This document shows positions 45,548 to 56,164 of a stretch of 64,000 nucleotides of DNA, piece by piece. The DNA is from Platanthera guangdongensis (lineage: Eukaryota > Streptophyta > Magnoliopsida > Asparagales > Orchidaceae), in contig CM077166.1 in NCBI GenBank assembly GCA_039583875.1, forward strand, positions 92,660,094 to 92,724,093, in the 5' to 3' direction. The number at the start of each line of letters is the position of its first letter. Position 1 is the stretch's first letter. Made by a program: the position numbers and the translations under genes. The notes beneath the pieces were generated by a model. The model did not search any database, was not told the origin of the DNA, and worked only from the letters and a program-made list of their open reading frames with translations.

Positions 45548-46336
45548 TATTCTATCTATCAATCGAATGCTAACGTACATAGGCGAGCAGTCTCCTTGAA
45601 CATTGGCGATTTGGTTATGGTTCGTCTTATCCCTGAACGGATGCCTTCGGGCACCATAAAAAAATTAGCGAACAAGAAAGCCGGTCCTTTTCGAATTTTG
45701 AAGAAATTAGGTGAAAATGCTTATTTGTTAGAATTACCCGCTGATTGGGGAATCTCCCCTGTGTTTAACATTTCGGATTTAACGCTTTTTGTTGCTCCAC
45801 CACCTGAACTGTCTGTCTCTCCGTTTAATAATTCCACTATACAATCTAATGGGGTGGGGGGTGAGCTCAATTCTGGATCGCTTTCTCCTTCGAAATCTAC
45901 GGGAGGTATGCCGTCTATTGATGATGAAACTTGTTTTTCTGCTTCACCTAACGTTTTTCCGAGGTTTCCCCGGACGGATTTCTTGCCTGACAGGATTTTG
46001 CAGGATGATGTGTTTCCCACTCCCGACGGCGACATTCACAGGTTTTTGGTTCATTGGCGTGGTCGTCCGGCTTCGGACGACTCTTGGCTCTCTGCTGCAC
46101 AGGTGGATCTTCTTGACGCGGACCTCGTACGCCGTTATATTTCAGCCCGCTCATCGGAGATGAGTCCTTTTGAGCGGCGGAGGATTGATGGCGACGGTGA
46201 TGGCGACGGTGATGACGACGGCCACCAGGACGGCCAACTTGGGAATGACTATGTTGAAGATATGCCGGCAAAGGACGTGCGATGTCGTAGCAGTCATGGT
46301 TACAAGCTTCGCCCTCGCAACAAGACTCATATTTGA
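45548..46336 (+). CDS. Element G integrase C-domain and chromodomain (same frame, after TAA)
   Basis: Continues the frame of 43121-45547 past the TAA. It has NVHRR...LNIGDLVMVRL and KKAGPFRILKKLGENAYLLELP (integrase C-terminal GPF module), then FNISDL, a Ser-rich linker, and a chromodomain-like HRFLVHWRGRPASDDSW (about 46036-46090). The last 50 codons, an Asp/Gly repeat and YKLRPRNKTHI, lie inside the 3' LTR and end at TGA 46334-46336. Overlap of the pol end with the 3' LTR is known from some chromoviruses. In family terms the chromodomain would tether the product to chromatin. Confidence 0.82.
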   Translation, partial: YSIYQSNANVHRRAVSLNIGDLVMVRLIPERMPSGTIKKLANKKAGPFRILKKLGENAYLLELPADWGISPVFNISDLTLFVAPPPELSVSPFNNSTIQSNGVGGELNSGSLSPSKSTGGMPSIDDETCFSASPNVFPRFPRTDFLPDRILQDDVFPTPDGDIHRFLVHWRGRPASDDSWLSAAQVDLLDADLVRRYISARSSEMSPFERRRIDGDGDGDGDDDGHQDGQLGNDYVEDMPAKDVRCRSSHGYKLRPRNKTHI

Positions 46337-47356
46337 TAATTTAGCTTTGGTGTGCTAATAGCCTTTTCATGATGGCTCTTTTAAAAAAAATATTATTTAA
46401 TTTCTGCATTTTCTTTTTGTGGTGTGCCTTTAGCCCCTTGCTATTTGCTTTGAGATGTAAGCCTATATAAGGCCTTGAACTTTTCATTTGATGGTAGAAT
46501 TAATTGAAATCAAAATTTGGAATTTGCCAACCCTAAAATTTCCCTCTCTTCTTCTCTTAGCCGCCCCCCTCTTTCTTCCTTCCTCCAAACCGCCGGCCTC
46601 AAGGCCATCTCCTCTCTCCCTCATGCTCTCGGCCGCCCCCTTCTCTCTAGTGCTCGGCTACTCTCCTCTCCCTCTTGCTCACGGCCACCCGAGATCCTCT
46701 CTCTCCAAGGATACTTTGGTCCATGCATGAGAGGTTATTTGCAAGGAAGAAGATAGGGGTTTCCTCCACGGCGTGAAGTGAAGGAGATTAGCACATTCAT
46801 CATCCATAGCGCGCTTCCCATGGACTTTCAACGGAGGAGCGATCAAACTTGGTGGATCCACGCATCACGGATCTACAAATCCGAGAGGGGTAACAAGAAT
46901 TTCTACCAAGAGATTTCTTTCTCTAGATAGTTCTTGTGGTGGACGAATTTCTGCGTTATTTTCCGATTTGTTTTTCTTCGCGGTTAATCAAATAATAGAT
47001 CGGTATTTTTTCGTTTGGATTTCCGAAAGATTCGTAAGAGGATTGGCGATCCTCGCTTTCTTTTTGTTGGGATAGATCCTACCATCTTTCGAATCATTTT
47101 GTTCTTGGTAGATCTATTTTGGTACAACCCAAAAGCTCGTTCGGGATCAAGATTATCCCATTTAGCCGGAAAGAATTTGGCATATAGCCAACATTCGATC
47201 TATTTGCAGAACGACGATCCGTATTGTTAGCGTGAGCGATAAATAAAATAATTGTTGTGGCTGCGTTTTCGTTAGCGTGTGGAATAGAGAGCGTAGATCG
47301 TGTCGTAAGCGTTATCGAGGCCTCCGTGACGAATCTCTAGGACATACCCTGCATCA
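46186..47356 (+). repeat. Element G 3' LTR
   Basis: 1171 bp, partner of 41029-42204, TATA box 46464-46471. Its start overlaps the coding frame, and the purine-rich GCGGCGGAGGAT just before it (46175-46185) must serve as polypurine tract and codons at once. Followed by AAAGT. Confidence 0.92.
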
Positions 47357-47361
47357 AAAGT

Positions 47362-47537
47362 GGATGTACCCTAGATAGGGTAACCACTATAAACTTTGTA
47401 TGTTATTGTGATTCTTGAAAGATAATAACTAACCCCAACACAGTCTAAGCTCATAAATTCAAAAGACCTAAAAGAGTCAAAACAAACCTATTCACCCACC
47501 CTCTAGGTATTTAGATACCCTTAGACAAAGAATTTCA
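47362..47537 (+). repeat. Element F LTR, inner end
   Basis: GGATGTACCC continues the F LTR after G, aligned with the same stretch of C, and ends AGAATTTCA at 47537. Confidence 0.85.
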
Positions 47538-47539
47538 AG

Positions 47540-47551
47540 TGGTATCAGAGG
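47540..47551 (+). other. Primer-binding site directly after the F LTR
   Basis: TGGTATCAGAGG two bases after the LTR terminus, in the same spacing as in C. It marks this LTR as a 5' LTR as well as the 3' LTR of the F body upstream. Confidence 0.88.
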
Positions 47552-47558
47552 GAGGTTG

Positions 47559-49309
47559 TGAAAGAATTGGTTTCTAAACACCTAGAGGGGGGGGGGGGGT
47601 GAATAGGTTCAATTACTTCTAAGGCAGAATATTAATTCTGTTAATTAACATAAACAAATAGTTCTACAGCTATCACAGCACAGAAATAACAATTCCACAC
47701 ACAATCACAGATGGCACACTGATTTATAGTGGTTCCCCAAGGTATGGATACATCCACGTTCCCCCTTCGCCTATCTAGCAGTGTGCTAGATTCGGCCTAA
47801 CTTCTTTCCTTTTCCTCAGATCCTCAGATCTTACAGCTCAGAACCCAAACAAGGCTCCTACAACTCAGAGTGAGTCCACACTCCTACAACTCAGTCAATC
47901 TACCCTACCTCAACCTCCAACAAGGCCTACAACTCAGAGATGAAAATCTCCTACAACTCAGGCTCTCAGCCCTACCTCAGCCTTTAACAAGGCCTACCAC
48001 TCAGAGAACTTATCTCCTATAACTCAGCCTTTATAAATCAGGCTTACAACTCAGATCTTAAAAAGATCCTACAGAAAATAGATGTAAATATGAAATTTAC
48101 CACCACCCTGGTTGAGAGAGAAAGGATGGAAGGTTTCTTGATCAGTTCTTGAAAGAATCTGATGTTAGAGATCAACCTGTCTTAGCTTTCTTCAAAGCTT
48201 CTTGAATCTGAACACAGTAGGGTTAATCTCCTTTGAAGTTGATCTTCAATCAACTTCTTTCTTGAAATTCAGAAATCAATCTGAATTCTTCTTGGCAGAC
48301 TGGTTCAGAATCTGCACTTAAGAGACTTGTTGATGTAAGTCCCTTTCTTCACTTGAATAGATGGAGCTCTCTCTCTCCAAATTCTTCTAAAGATTCTTCT
48401 GAATTCTTCTTTGAATTCTCTTGACAAACTCTGAGTAGATCACCACTTGAGAATGTCTTCTTATATCTTCTGTTGAAAATCTTCTTCTATTTTTACTTGT
48501 TTTTATCTCATGTGTGTAACTTCTGTATATATATCTTCTGTTGATAGAGAATGTCTTTATATAGACTTCCTCCATTGTAACCGGCTGATCTGGTTTTTAA
48601 CGAACTTCTGACAGCTCTGACAGTTGCAGTAGACCGGTTGGTTATGGCAGTTGTCAAGTCTTCAGTCACTTCTTGAAACTTTGTCTCTGTCAACAAAATG
48701 TCGAGACTGAACTTCATCATGTGTCGACATAAGTAGACTAAGTGTCGACACAAGCCTTGGTGGTGTCGACACAGCTCCCTTGGTGTTGACACTGCTTCTC
48801 GACACAGCTTCTGTAGAATGTGTTGACACTAGTTCTGTATGTCGACACAGTCACTTCTTTTCTTCACAAAAATCAACTTTGTTGAAACTCTGATATGTGT
48901 CGACACAAGTACTGTGTGTCGACACAGTTAATGTCTACAAAGTATTTTGTGTGTCGACACTTCCTCTGTGTGTCAACACAGTTGATATCGACTAAGCTTT
49001 TCTGTGTGTCAACTCTGTCTTTGTGTGTCGACACAGTTTCTTCTGGTGTCGACACAGCCTTTCCAAGTGTCGACACAATTGACTCCAGGTGTCGATACAA
49101 CTTTTCTCTAGTGTCGACATAAGACTTCATTAGTGTCGACACAGCTTCTTCTGGTGTCAACTCATGGACTTAGAAACTTTTTCTGCATTCCTGCATTTTC
49201 TTAACCTGCACATATAAACTCAAAACAACATCAAATACACTTTGATGTATATCATTGAGTAAGGTGAGGCTTCTTCAAATCTGGTACACATTTTCCAATG
49301 TACCCAACA
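47559..49309 (-). repeat. Element H 3' LTR
   Basis: 1751 bp. Minus strand TGTTGGGTACATTGG...CTTTCA. Palindrome array 48700-49175, TATA box (minus TATATAAA) at 48556-48563, and TACAACTCAG-type tandem sequence at 47830-48065 corresponding to the tandem in C. Confidence 0.92.
48700..49175. repeat. GTGTCGACAC palindrome array in H LTR
   Basis: Numerous GTGTCGACAC copies and variants upstream (minus sense) of the TATA box; same family motif as A and C. Confidence 0.88.
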
Positions 49310-49325
49310 ATCTCCCCCTATTTGG
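49310..49325 (-). other. Polypurine tract of element H
   Basis: Minus strand CAAATAGGGGGAGAT directly before the LTR start; near identical to C. Confidence 0.88.
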
Positions 49326-49575
49326 AGAAGTCATAACCCTTAGTCAATGATATACACCATTCATAATAAACACACATTATGATGTATAAAAACATTACAT
49401 GACAGGGTAACTTATAAACAAAACATGTATAAAATGTCATCACAGAATAATGATGCAAACATAATGAGCATTAATCATTATTTTGTTTAAACTTTCAAAA
49501 GTTTCTTAACAATAGTTTACATAGATTTTCTTTAAAACTAAAGATTACAATGTTGTAAAATCTAGTTAATCTTTT

Positions 49576-52178
49576 CTAAGGCTGGTCAGGCTCCTTAATG
49601 ACCATGCCTTTGCCTGACTGGATCTTAGCTTGTACTGGAGCTTCAGTATCTTCAGCTGGCTTCTTGCCCTTCAGATCTTTCTTCTTTTGTTCTTCAGCCC
49701 TTATCCTTTGCCTTTCAAAATAATGAAAAGGCTTTGGGAAGTACTTGCTAGGCTCCTGAGTATTAGGAGGAAGCTTCCCAGCTTTTGCCTTTCTTCTATA
49801 TTATAGAATGGCTTCCTGCCTAGCTTCATGCTTGTTCTATTCTTGCTCAGTGTACTATTTTACCCTTTCATGGGTCTGGTCCTTTACAACTTTCCAGGCA
49901 GTCAAGATAATATTCCTGGAAGTTGGGCTCCACTGCTCAAAATCAGGCTTCAACTTTACCTGTTCTCTAAATCTTTTCTTTGAAAGTTGAGCTTCTTGCT
50001 CTTTATTCAATGCTGCCTCTAACATTTCAACTTTCTCAATGATAACATTTTTAGTACCCTCTGGAGGGTTGTACATTGACTGTACTTCTTGCTGAATCAT
50101 ATCAAAATCTGTTGGAGGGTAAATGGCCTGAGCAACTTCAGGTTGATCACCTTCAAAATAAGTAGGTTGCACACCTGACTCATCTACATTATCATCATCA
50201 CATAGGGGTGGATATCCAAGGGTGGCTCTGATGCTATTAGATATCCATTTAGCATGATCTGAGCCTGCTTTGACTAACACTCTCTCCCCCTTTATGTCTT
50301 CTCTCTCAATATGAGCTCTGAGGTCATCTTTCTGAAATCTCACTTGTTCATCTAGATAATTAACACCATCTTTATAAAATGACCTTAGTTTCAGTAGCTG
50401 ATCAGAAATGATCTTTTGAGAATTCTTAATAGCTGTTTGTACAGTAGCCAGTTCTTTCTGTAATTGTTTATCAAAATCTGACTTGGCTTTAGCCCTTGCC
50501 TCAGTCTGGGCACAAGAAGTATTCTTTAATTCTGTGACAATCACATTATGTGATTCAGTCAGATTATCATTCATCCTTAGTTGATTTTCAAAGACATAAC
50601 CTTGTTTTACAGCAATATCATCAACTTGAGTCTTTATTGCTTGTTGTTGCTTTGCAAGATAGACTACAGCATTGCCACCTTTGTGGAAGCAATCTGTCAT
50701 TTCCTTCTTGTTCTGATTGACTTCAAATCTTATGGATTTCATATCTTGAGCCAAGGAGAATTGCAGATCTTTATGGGTCTCATCCATATTTTTCTCCATG
50801 GCTATCCTTTGTTCATCTAACTTTACTTGCAAGGATACCAACAAAGAGCTATAATCTTATGCAGGAACTGGTTGTTGAGCAGTTTGCAATGCCCTTTTAT
50901 AGCTTTGGCTTCTTCTTTTGAAAACCACCAGCTTTCTCTTCTTTGCTTGAATTTCCGCTTCATCTTCAGAAGCTGAGGTACTGGCTATATCAACTCTTTC
51001 CTTAGGACTAGGAGGCAATTCCTTTTCAGTCCTAGGTTACTCCCCCTCAATTCCAGCTTGCTCCCCCTCAGTTCTTGCTTGCTCCCCCTTAGTTTCAGCT
51101 TGATCCCCCTCAGTCCTTGGTAAGTCAATATCAGAGAACAACTCTTCAAGGGTAAACTCTTGTTGAGGTTGGACTGGAGGCACCACCAACTCAGGAGCAT
51201 CAGCAACTGTAGATGTATCCTTCATGATAACATCCTGTACTTGAGTGGTCTGGTCAGCATCAATCAAATGCTCAGTTACTGTTTCATATTCATCATTAAA
51301 AATTGTTTGATTAACTTCTTGGATTACCTCAAGAATAGTTTGTATAGCTATTTCACTTTCTAAGTGTGTTGGCTCTTCCTCAAGATGAGGCTCCCCCTAC
51401 ACCTGAGCACCATCTGTAATGTCTTGGGCAGGAGATTTTTCAGGAATCTCTGGCCTCTCTTCATCAGGCATGTCCTTTGTTAGGACTCTATCCGATCTGG
51501 AGATTATCCTGATATCCATTCTTCTCATGTGGTTGATCTTAGAACCAGTAGTCTGTTCCATAACTTTTGGAATTGTTCCAGCCAAGTATAGACTCATAAT
51601 CCTTCCCAGATTTGGCTTCTTGATACCTTCCTTAATCTTTTCAAAGATTACTACAGACCAATTTGTGTTCAGTCTGAAGATAATCCTGGTCATCAGGCTG
51701 AACATATAGGCTGAAACCCTATCGTGTCCCCTGGCTTGCAAAGAATGACCTTTCCAACCACTTCAGAAAGGAATTTTCCTTGTAGATTCATCCCTTTCCT
51801 GTTCATTGCAGATCCAATCTTCATGGTGGGATCCGATCCACACTACTGAAGTGCTTCCCTAGTCTTGAATTAGGGTACTTCTTCTTCTTCTTGATTTCTT
51901 GGGAGTTGAAGAGTTTTCCTCAAGCTCTTCAAGATAAGATTAACTTTACCTTCCTGAACTGTATATTTGATCTTAAGTCCAGTCGAATATAAAGTAGCTG
52001 TGCCATAGAATTCCAGTATTTCTTTCTTCCATATCTTTGTATGTTCGGATACCAGAAATTCCAACCCATTCGCAGTAATTAGGGTAACTACTGTTTTAAT
52101 CTTAGGTTCTGCATTATCAAAAGCGTTGCGAACCAGCTCATAGCCTTCGTTGACGTTATCTTCAAGCTTTTGCGCCAT
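49576..52178 (-). pseudogene. ORF3 of element H, broken
   Basis: ATG at 52178 (MAQKLEDNVNEGYELVRNAF) opens a homologue of the C ORF3: N-domain (KIWKKEILEF, DRVSAYMFSLMTRIIF, PNLGRIMSLYLAGTIP), an acidic linker with tandem QTEGEQ-like repeats (51040-51130), a coiled coil and conserved tail (50844-49855), and the end GKGMVIKEPDQP with TAG 49576-49578. Stops and frameshifts separate the open segments (52178-51870, 51741-51397, 51267-51037, 50844-49855). It keeps Trp (TGG) in FEQWSPTS, where A, C and F have stops. No membrane segment seen. Confidence 0.82.
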
Positions 52179-52204
52179 TGGGGTTGAGTGAAATCTTGGA
52201 TTGA

Positions 52205-52640
52205 GAAGAGAGAATTTGTCGACACAAGGTTTTGTTCTCGAAAATAAGGAGAGTGTGTCGACAGAGTATGTTGTTAACCTATTTATACCCTTCTAAATAA
52301 TAAAGTTCAAAAGGCACATCAAAATTCTCTTAATGTGTCGACACAGTTGAAATGTGTCGACACAGACTTCTGATGTCTCGACAGTAGTGTTGACTTCTAT
52401 ATGTCGTCACCAATTGATGATGTGTCGACACCGACATTCTTATCAGTTCGACAGAAATTCTGTGTCGAATCTAATTCTATGGGTCGACACAACTTCTGGA
52501 TGTGTCGACACAACTTCTCTGAAGTGTCGACACCAAATTTCTAGATGTGTCGACATCACTTTCTTGGAGTGTCGACACCAACTACTATGTGTCGACACAG
52601 ACAACTTTTTATGTCGATACAATTTTACTTAGCCAAATTT
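52205..52640. repeat. Internal GTGTCGACAC array between pol and ORF3 of H
   Basis: Palindrome copies fill the spacer upstream of ORF3, as in C. A minus-strand TATA box (TATAAATA, 52280-52287) lies between the array and the ORF3 ATG. Confidence 0.88.
52280..52287 (-). promoter_or_regulatory. Putative internal promoter TATA box for ORF3 of H
   Basis: Minus strand GGTATAAATAGG, 109 bases from the ORF3 ATG, against 107 in C with the identical box. Confidence 0.55.
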
Positions 52641-52646
52641 GTTAAA

Positions 52647-55600
52647 CTAATTTATGTTCAACATTCCTAATTCAATTTTGAAATTATTGAATTTAGTTTC
52701 ATCTAATGGCTTAGTGAACATGTCAGCAATTTGTAAATCTGTATTAACAAATTCTAAAGAAATATCTTCTTTTTCTACATGATCTCTAAGAAAATGGTAT
52801 CTTATTTCTATATGCTTTGTTCTACTATGAGAAATAGGATTATGAGCAATAAAAATAACACTAGTAGAATCACATAATAATGAAGTTCTTATTACCTGGG
52901 TACCATAATCTTCTAACTGATGTTGTATCCACAACAGCTGTACACAACAACTTCCTGCAGCAACATACTCAGACTCAGATGTGGAAATTGCCACACTAGT
53001 CTGCTTCTTACAGCTCCATGACACCAATCTTCCTCCTAGAAATTGACAGGTGCCTGTTGTGCTTTTCCTATCTACTTTGCATCCTGTAAAGTCTGCATCT
53101 GAATAGCCTATTAGTAGAAAATCTCTATTCCTAGGATACCAAAGGCCTAGATTAGGTGTGCCCTTAAGATATCTCGAAATCCTTTTGACAGTAGTAAAAT
53201 GAGATTCTTTAGGGAAGGATTGGTACCTAGCACAAACACATGTAGCATACATGATGTCTGGTCTACTAGCAGTCAGATATAGGAGGGAGCCAACTATCCC
53301 TCTATACAAAGACTCATCTACAGGTTTCCCTGCATCATCTTTGCTTAGAGATATACTTGTCCCCATTGGAGTTCTCATGGTAGTGGATGACTCCATACCA
53401 TACTTCTTAATTAACTCCTGGGTGAACTTAGACTGAGATATGGACAGGCCATCATCAGTCTGTCTTACTTGGAGTCTCAAGAAGAACTTAAGTTCTCCCA
53501 TACTACTCATTTCAAATTTCCCTTGCATAAGTTTTGCAAACTTTCTACAAAGGTTATTTTCAGTAGAACCAAATATTATGTCATCAACATATATTTGGAC
53601 TAGGATGATCTTTCCTTTGGATTTTCTAAGGAATAGAGTCTTATCTATTTTCCCCCTTGAGAATTTGTTCTCAATGAGGAAAGTAGACAGGGTTTCATAC
53701 CAAGCCCTTGGGGCTTGTTTCAACCTATATAAAGCATTCCTAAGTTTATAAACATAATTAGGATTGAGTGGATCAATAAAACCTGAGGGTTGTTCTACAT
53801 AGACCTCCTCTTTTAAGTCTCCATTTAAAAATGCTGACTTAACATCCATTTGGAACACTTTGAAGCCTTGATATACTGCATAGGCAAGGAATAACCTTAT
53901 TGCTTCCAACCTTTCCACTTGAGCAAAAGTCTGATCAAAGTCTATGCCCTCTTCCTGCCTGTATCCTTTGGCAACTAGTCTTGCCTTGTTCTTCACTATG
54001 ATCCCACTCTCATCAAGCTTATTTCTATAAATCCACTTTGTCCCTATGACATTGTGGCCCTTTGGTTTTGGAACCAACTCCCAGACCTTGCACCTTCTAA
54101 ATTGACTTAACTCCTCCTGCATAACATCAATCCAGTGTGGGTCTTGAATAGCTTCTTCAAATCTCTTAGGTTCCAGTTGAGATAAGAAGCTTGAGCAAAG
54201 AACTGTGTTTAAGTTCCTGCTCCTTGTTTGTACTCCATGTCTTGGATCACCAATGATCTGGTGTGCAGGATGATCCTTTAAATGTTTAACTGCTGGAGGT
54301 AATCTATCAACAGTTTGACCTTCTTCAATCTCTTCATTATGCTGCACCTCATGGTCTTCATCAGACTCTTGAGTATCATGTACTCCCCCTGAACAACAAC
54401 TACCATTTTCCTCATCCTGCTTTGCAGTTGGATCTTCTCTGATAGTAAGCTGGTCCATCTTCTGCTGTATACCTGTATAGCTACAAGAACTATTAGGCAA
54501 CTCACTGTTAATAAGTTTAGATTCATCAAATATTATATGAACAGACTCTTCTACAACTTGAGTAGCCAAATTGTAGACCCTATAAGCCTTACTATTGTTG
54601 TTATACCCAATAAATATCCCATCTTGGGATTTGGCAGCAAACTTAGTTAGGTGAGACTTGCTATTGTTAAGCACATAACACTTGCAACCAAAGATCCTAA
54701 AATAGGATAAGTTTGGTTTTCTGCCTTTCATAACCTCATAGGGTGTCTTTTTGTGGCTTTTGGTGATGTAAGCCCTATTGAGCACATGACATGCAGTGTT
54801 TACTGCCTTAGCCCATAAATATTCTGGGAGAGTAGTGTCACTCAATAGTGTTCTTCCAGCCTCAATCAATGTCCTATTCTTTCTTTCAGAAATGCCATTT
54901 TGCTGAGGTGTTCTAGGTGAGGAGAATTCCTGATAAATCTGACATTCTTCACACAACCTTGTCATACTTTCAGATTGGAATTCAGTTCCATGGTCACTTC
55001 TGATTTTGACCACTGAACTATCTAATTCATTCTGAATTTGTTTGACAAAATTGCAGAAGACATTTGGGGTTTCAGATTTCTTCCTCAGAAAGAATACCCA
55101 TGAAAATCTAGAATAGTCATCTACAACCACAAAAGTGTAGACCTTCCTACCTAGACTATGAACTGGCATAGGACCAAATAAATCCATATGCAAGAGGTAT
55201 AAGCACCTCACTGAGTCTTTGGTTTCTAGGCTATGAAAGGAGGATCTGGTCTGCTTGCCTTTTTGACAAGCTGAGCATATTCCATCCTTAAAGCACTTAA
55301 CTTGAGGACCATTCCTCACTAACTCTTTAATAAAGAGTTAGCCAATAGTCTTGTAGTTAAGATGAGCTAGCCTCTTGTGCCATTTAACATAATGAGAGGC
55401 TTTCTCATCAGCCACAAGACAGATAGGAGAATTTTTATTCTCACTCTCAAAGTTTAGGTAATACACATTTCTTTTTCAATAGCTAGTCAATATGACTTTT
55501 TGATCACTTGACCTCTTGATATGACACCAATTCTTGATAAATGAAATGTCATATCCTAGATCACTCAGTTGGCTTATGCTTATTATGTTGTGTTTCAAAC

Positions 55601-55820
55601 CCTTCACATAAGCCACTTGAGTGATAGTGATTAAGTTGTTAGAAATATTACCAAACCCTTTGATGACTCCTTTTTCAGAACCACCAAAGATTACTTTAGA
55701 CCCATTCAATATTGGTGAATAGTCCTTCAGTAATCCTCTTGTTCCATTCATGTGCCTGGAACATCCACTGTCCAAGTACCATATAGGGGCATGGCAACTT
55801 GGACTCACCTGCAACAAAGA
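52647..55820 (-). pseudogene. pol: pol of element H: protease, integrase, RT, RNase H
   Basis: Follows TAA 55821-55823 in the gag frame. Protease WYLDSGCSRHMNG (near 55780); stops at 55476 and near 55340; then an 890-codon open stretch (55319-52647). Integrase: [70 protein letters not shown]. RNase [18 protein letters not shown]. The copia terminal block [13 protein letters not shown] and the stop at 52647 follow. The long open part suggests recent activity; only two stops break pol. Confidence 0.93.
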
Positions 55821-56164
55821 TTACTTAACCTTAGAACCCAAATAACTTTTGGGTCCTTAGTTCAAGTTAGCCTGAAACTTGACAAATCTGCCTGCAGCTC
55901 TTCTAATAGGTAGACTGCTATTCTTCCTGACACTAGAGTTATGCCAATAGTCTAAGGCATAATGTCCTATCTTTCCACAACACCAGCACTCATACCTATT
56001 ATACCTCTTTTTATGTACAATCTTAGCTGTATTGTTGGCAACAGATCTTTTGTTTTGTGCTGGGGCTTTGCCTTTATTATTGGACTGGGCAGCCCATGCA
56101 GTTCTCTTAAATCCTAATCCTGCCTTACCCTTTTGAGACACAAAGTGATTGTCTCTTAGATATC
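55821..56164 (-). pseudogene. gag: gag C-terminal fragment of element H
   Basis: Reads KGKAGLGFKR, a basic stretch, then a knuckle ECWCCGKIGHYALDYW in which the last Cys of the CCHC is Tyr. A TAA at 55857 (likely from CAA) precedes the conserved TAA 55821-55823. The upstream gag is cut by the LTR of element I at 56165. Confidence 0.82.

Larger units (their letters stand above)
41029..47356 (+). mobile_element. Element G: non-autonomous chromodomain gypsy derivative
   Basis: LTRs of 1176 bp (41029-42204) and 1171 bp (46186-47356) begin TGATG and end CATCA, with target duplication AAAGT at 41024-41028 and 47357-47361. The primer site is at 42208. The internal region (about 4 kb) encodes a Gag domain, a long acidic segment, an integrase C-terminus and a chromodomain in essentially one frame. 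I find no protease, RT, RNase H or integrase catalytic motifs in any frame. About 33 LTR substitutions (near 3%) by eye. Confidence 0.9.
35630..47558 (+). mobile_element. Element F: old copia (Sirevirus-like) element, 3' half plus LTR and primer site
   Basis: Base of the nest: a decayed RT/RNase H end (35630-36312), a spacer, ORF3 (36682-39199), a polypurine tract, an LTR (39410-41028 and 47362-47537, split by G) and then a primer-binding site (47540-47551). H interrupts it at 47558. The 5' part lies beyond J and A, left of the window. Confidence 0.8.
47559..56164 (-). mobile_element. Element H: Sirevirus-type copia element, 3' two thirds
   Basis: On the minus strand: gag end, pol, internal palindrome array, ORF3, polypurine tract, 3' LTR. 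The LTR edge TGAAAGAATTGG at 47559 is preceded by GGTTG, a candidate target duplication whose partner lies outside the window. Element I is inserted in gag at 56164/56165, so the 5' part of H is to the right of the window. Closest relative here is C. Confidence 0.92.
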
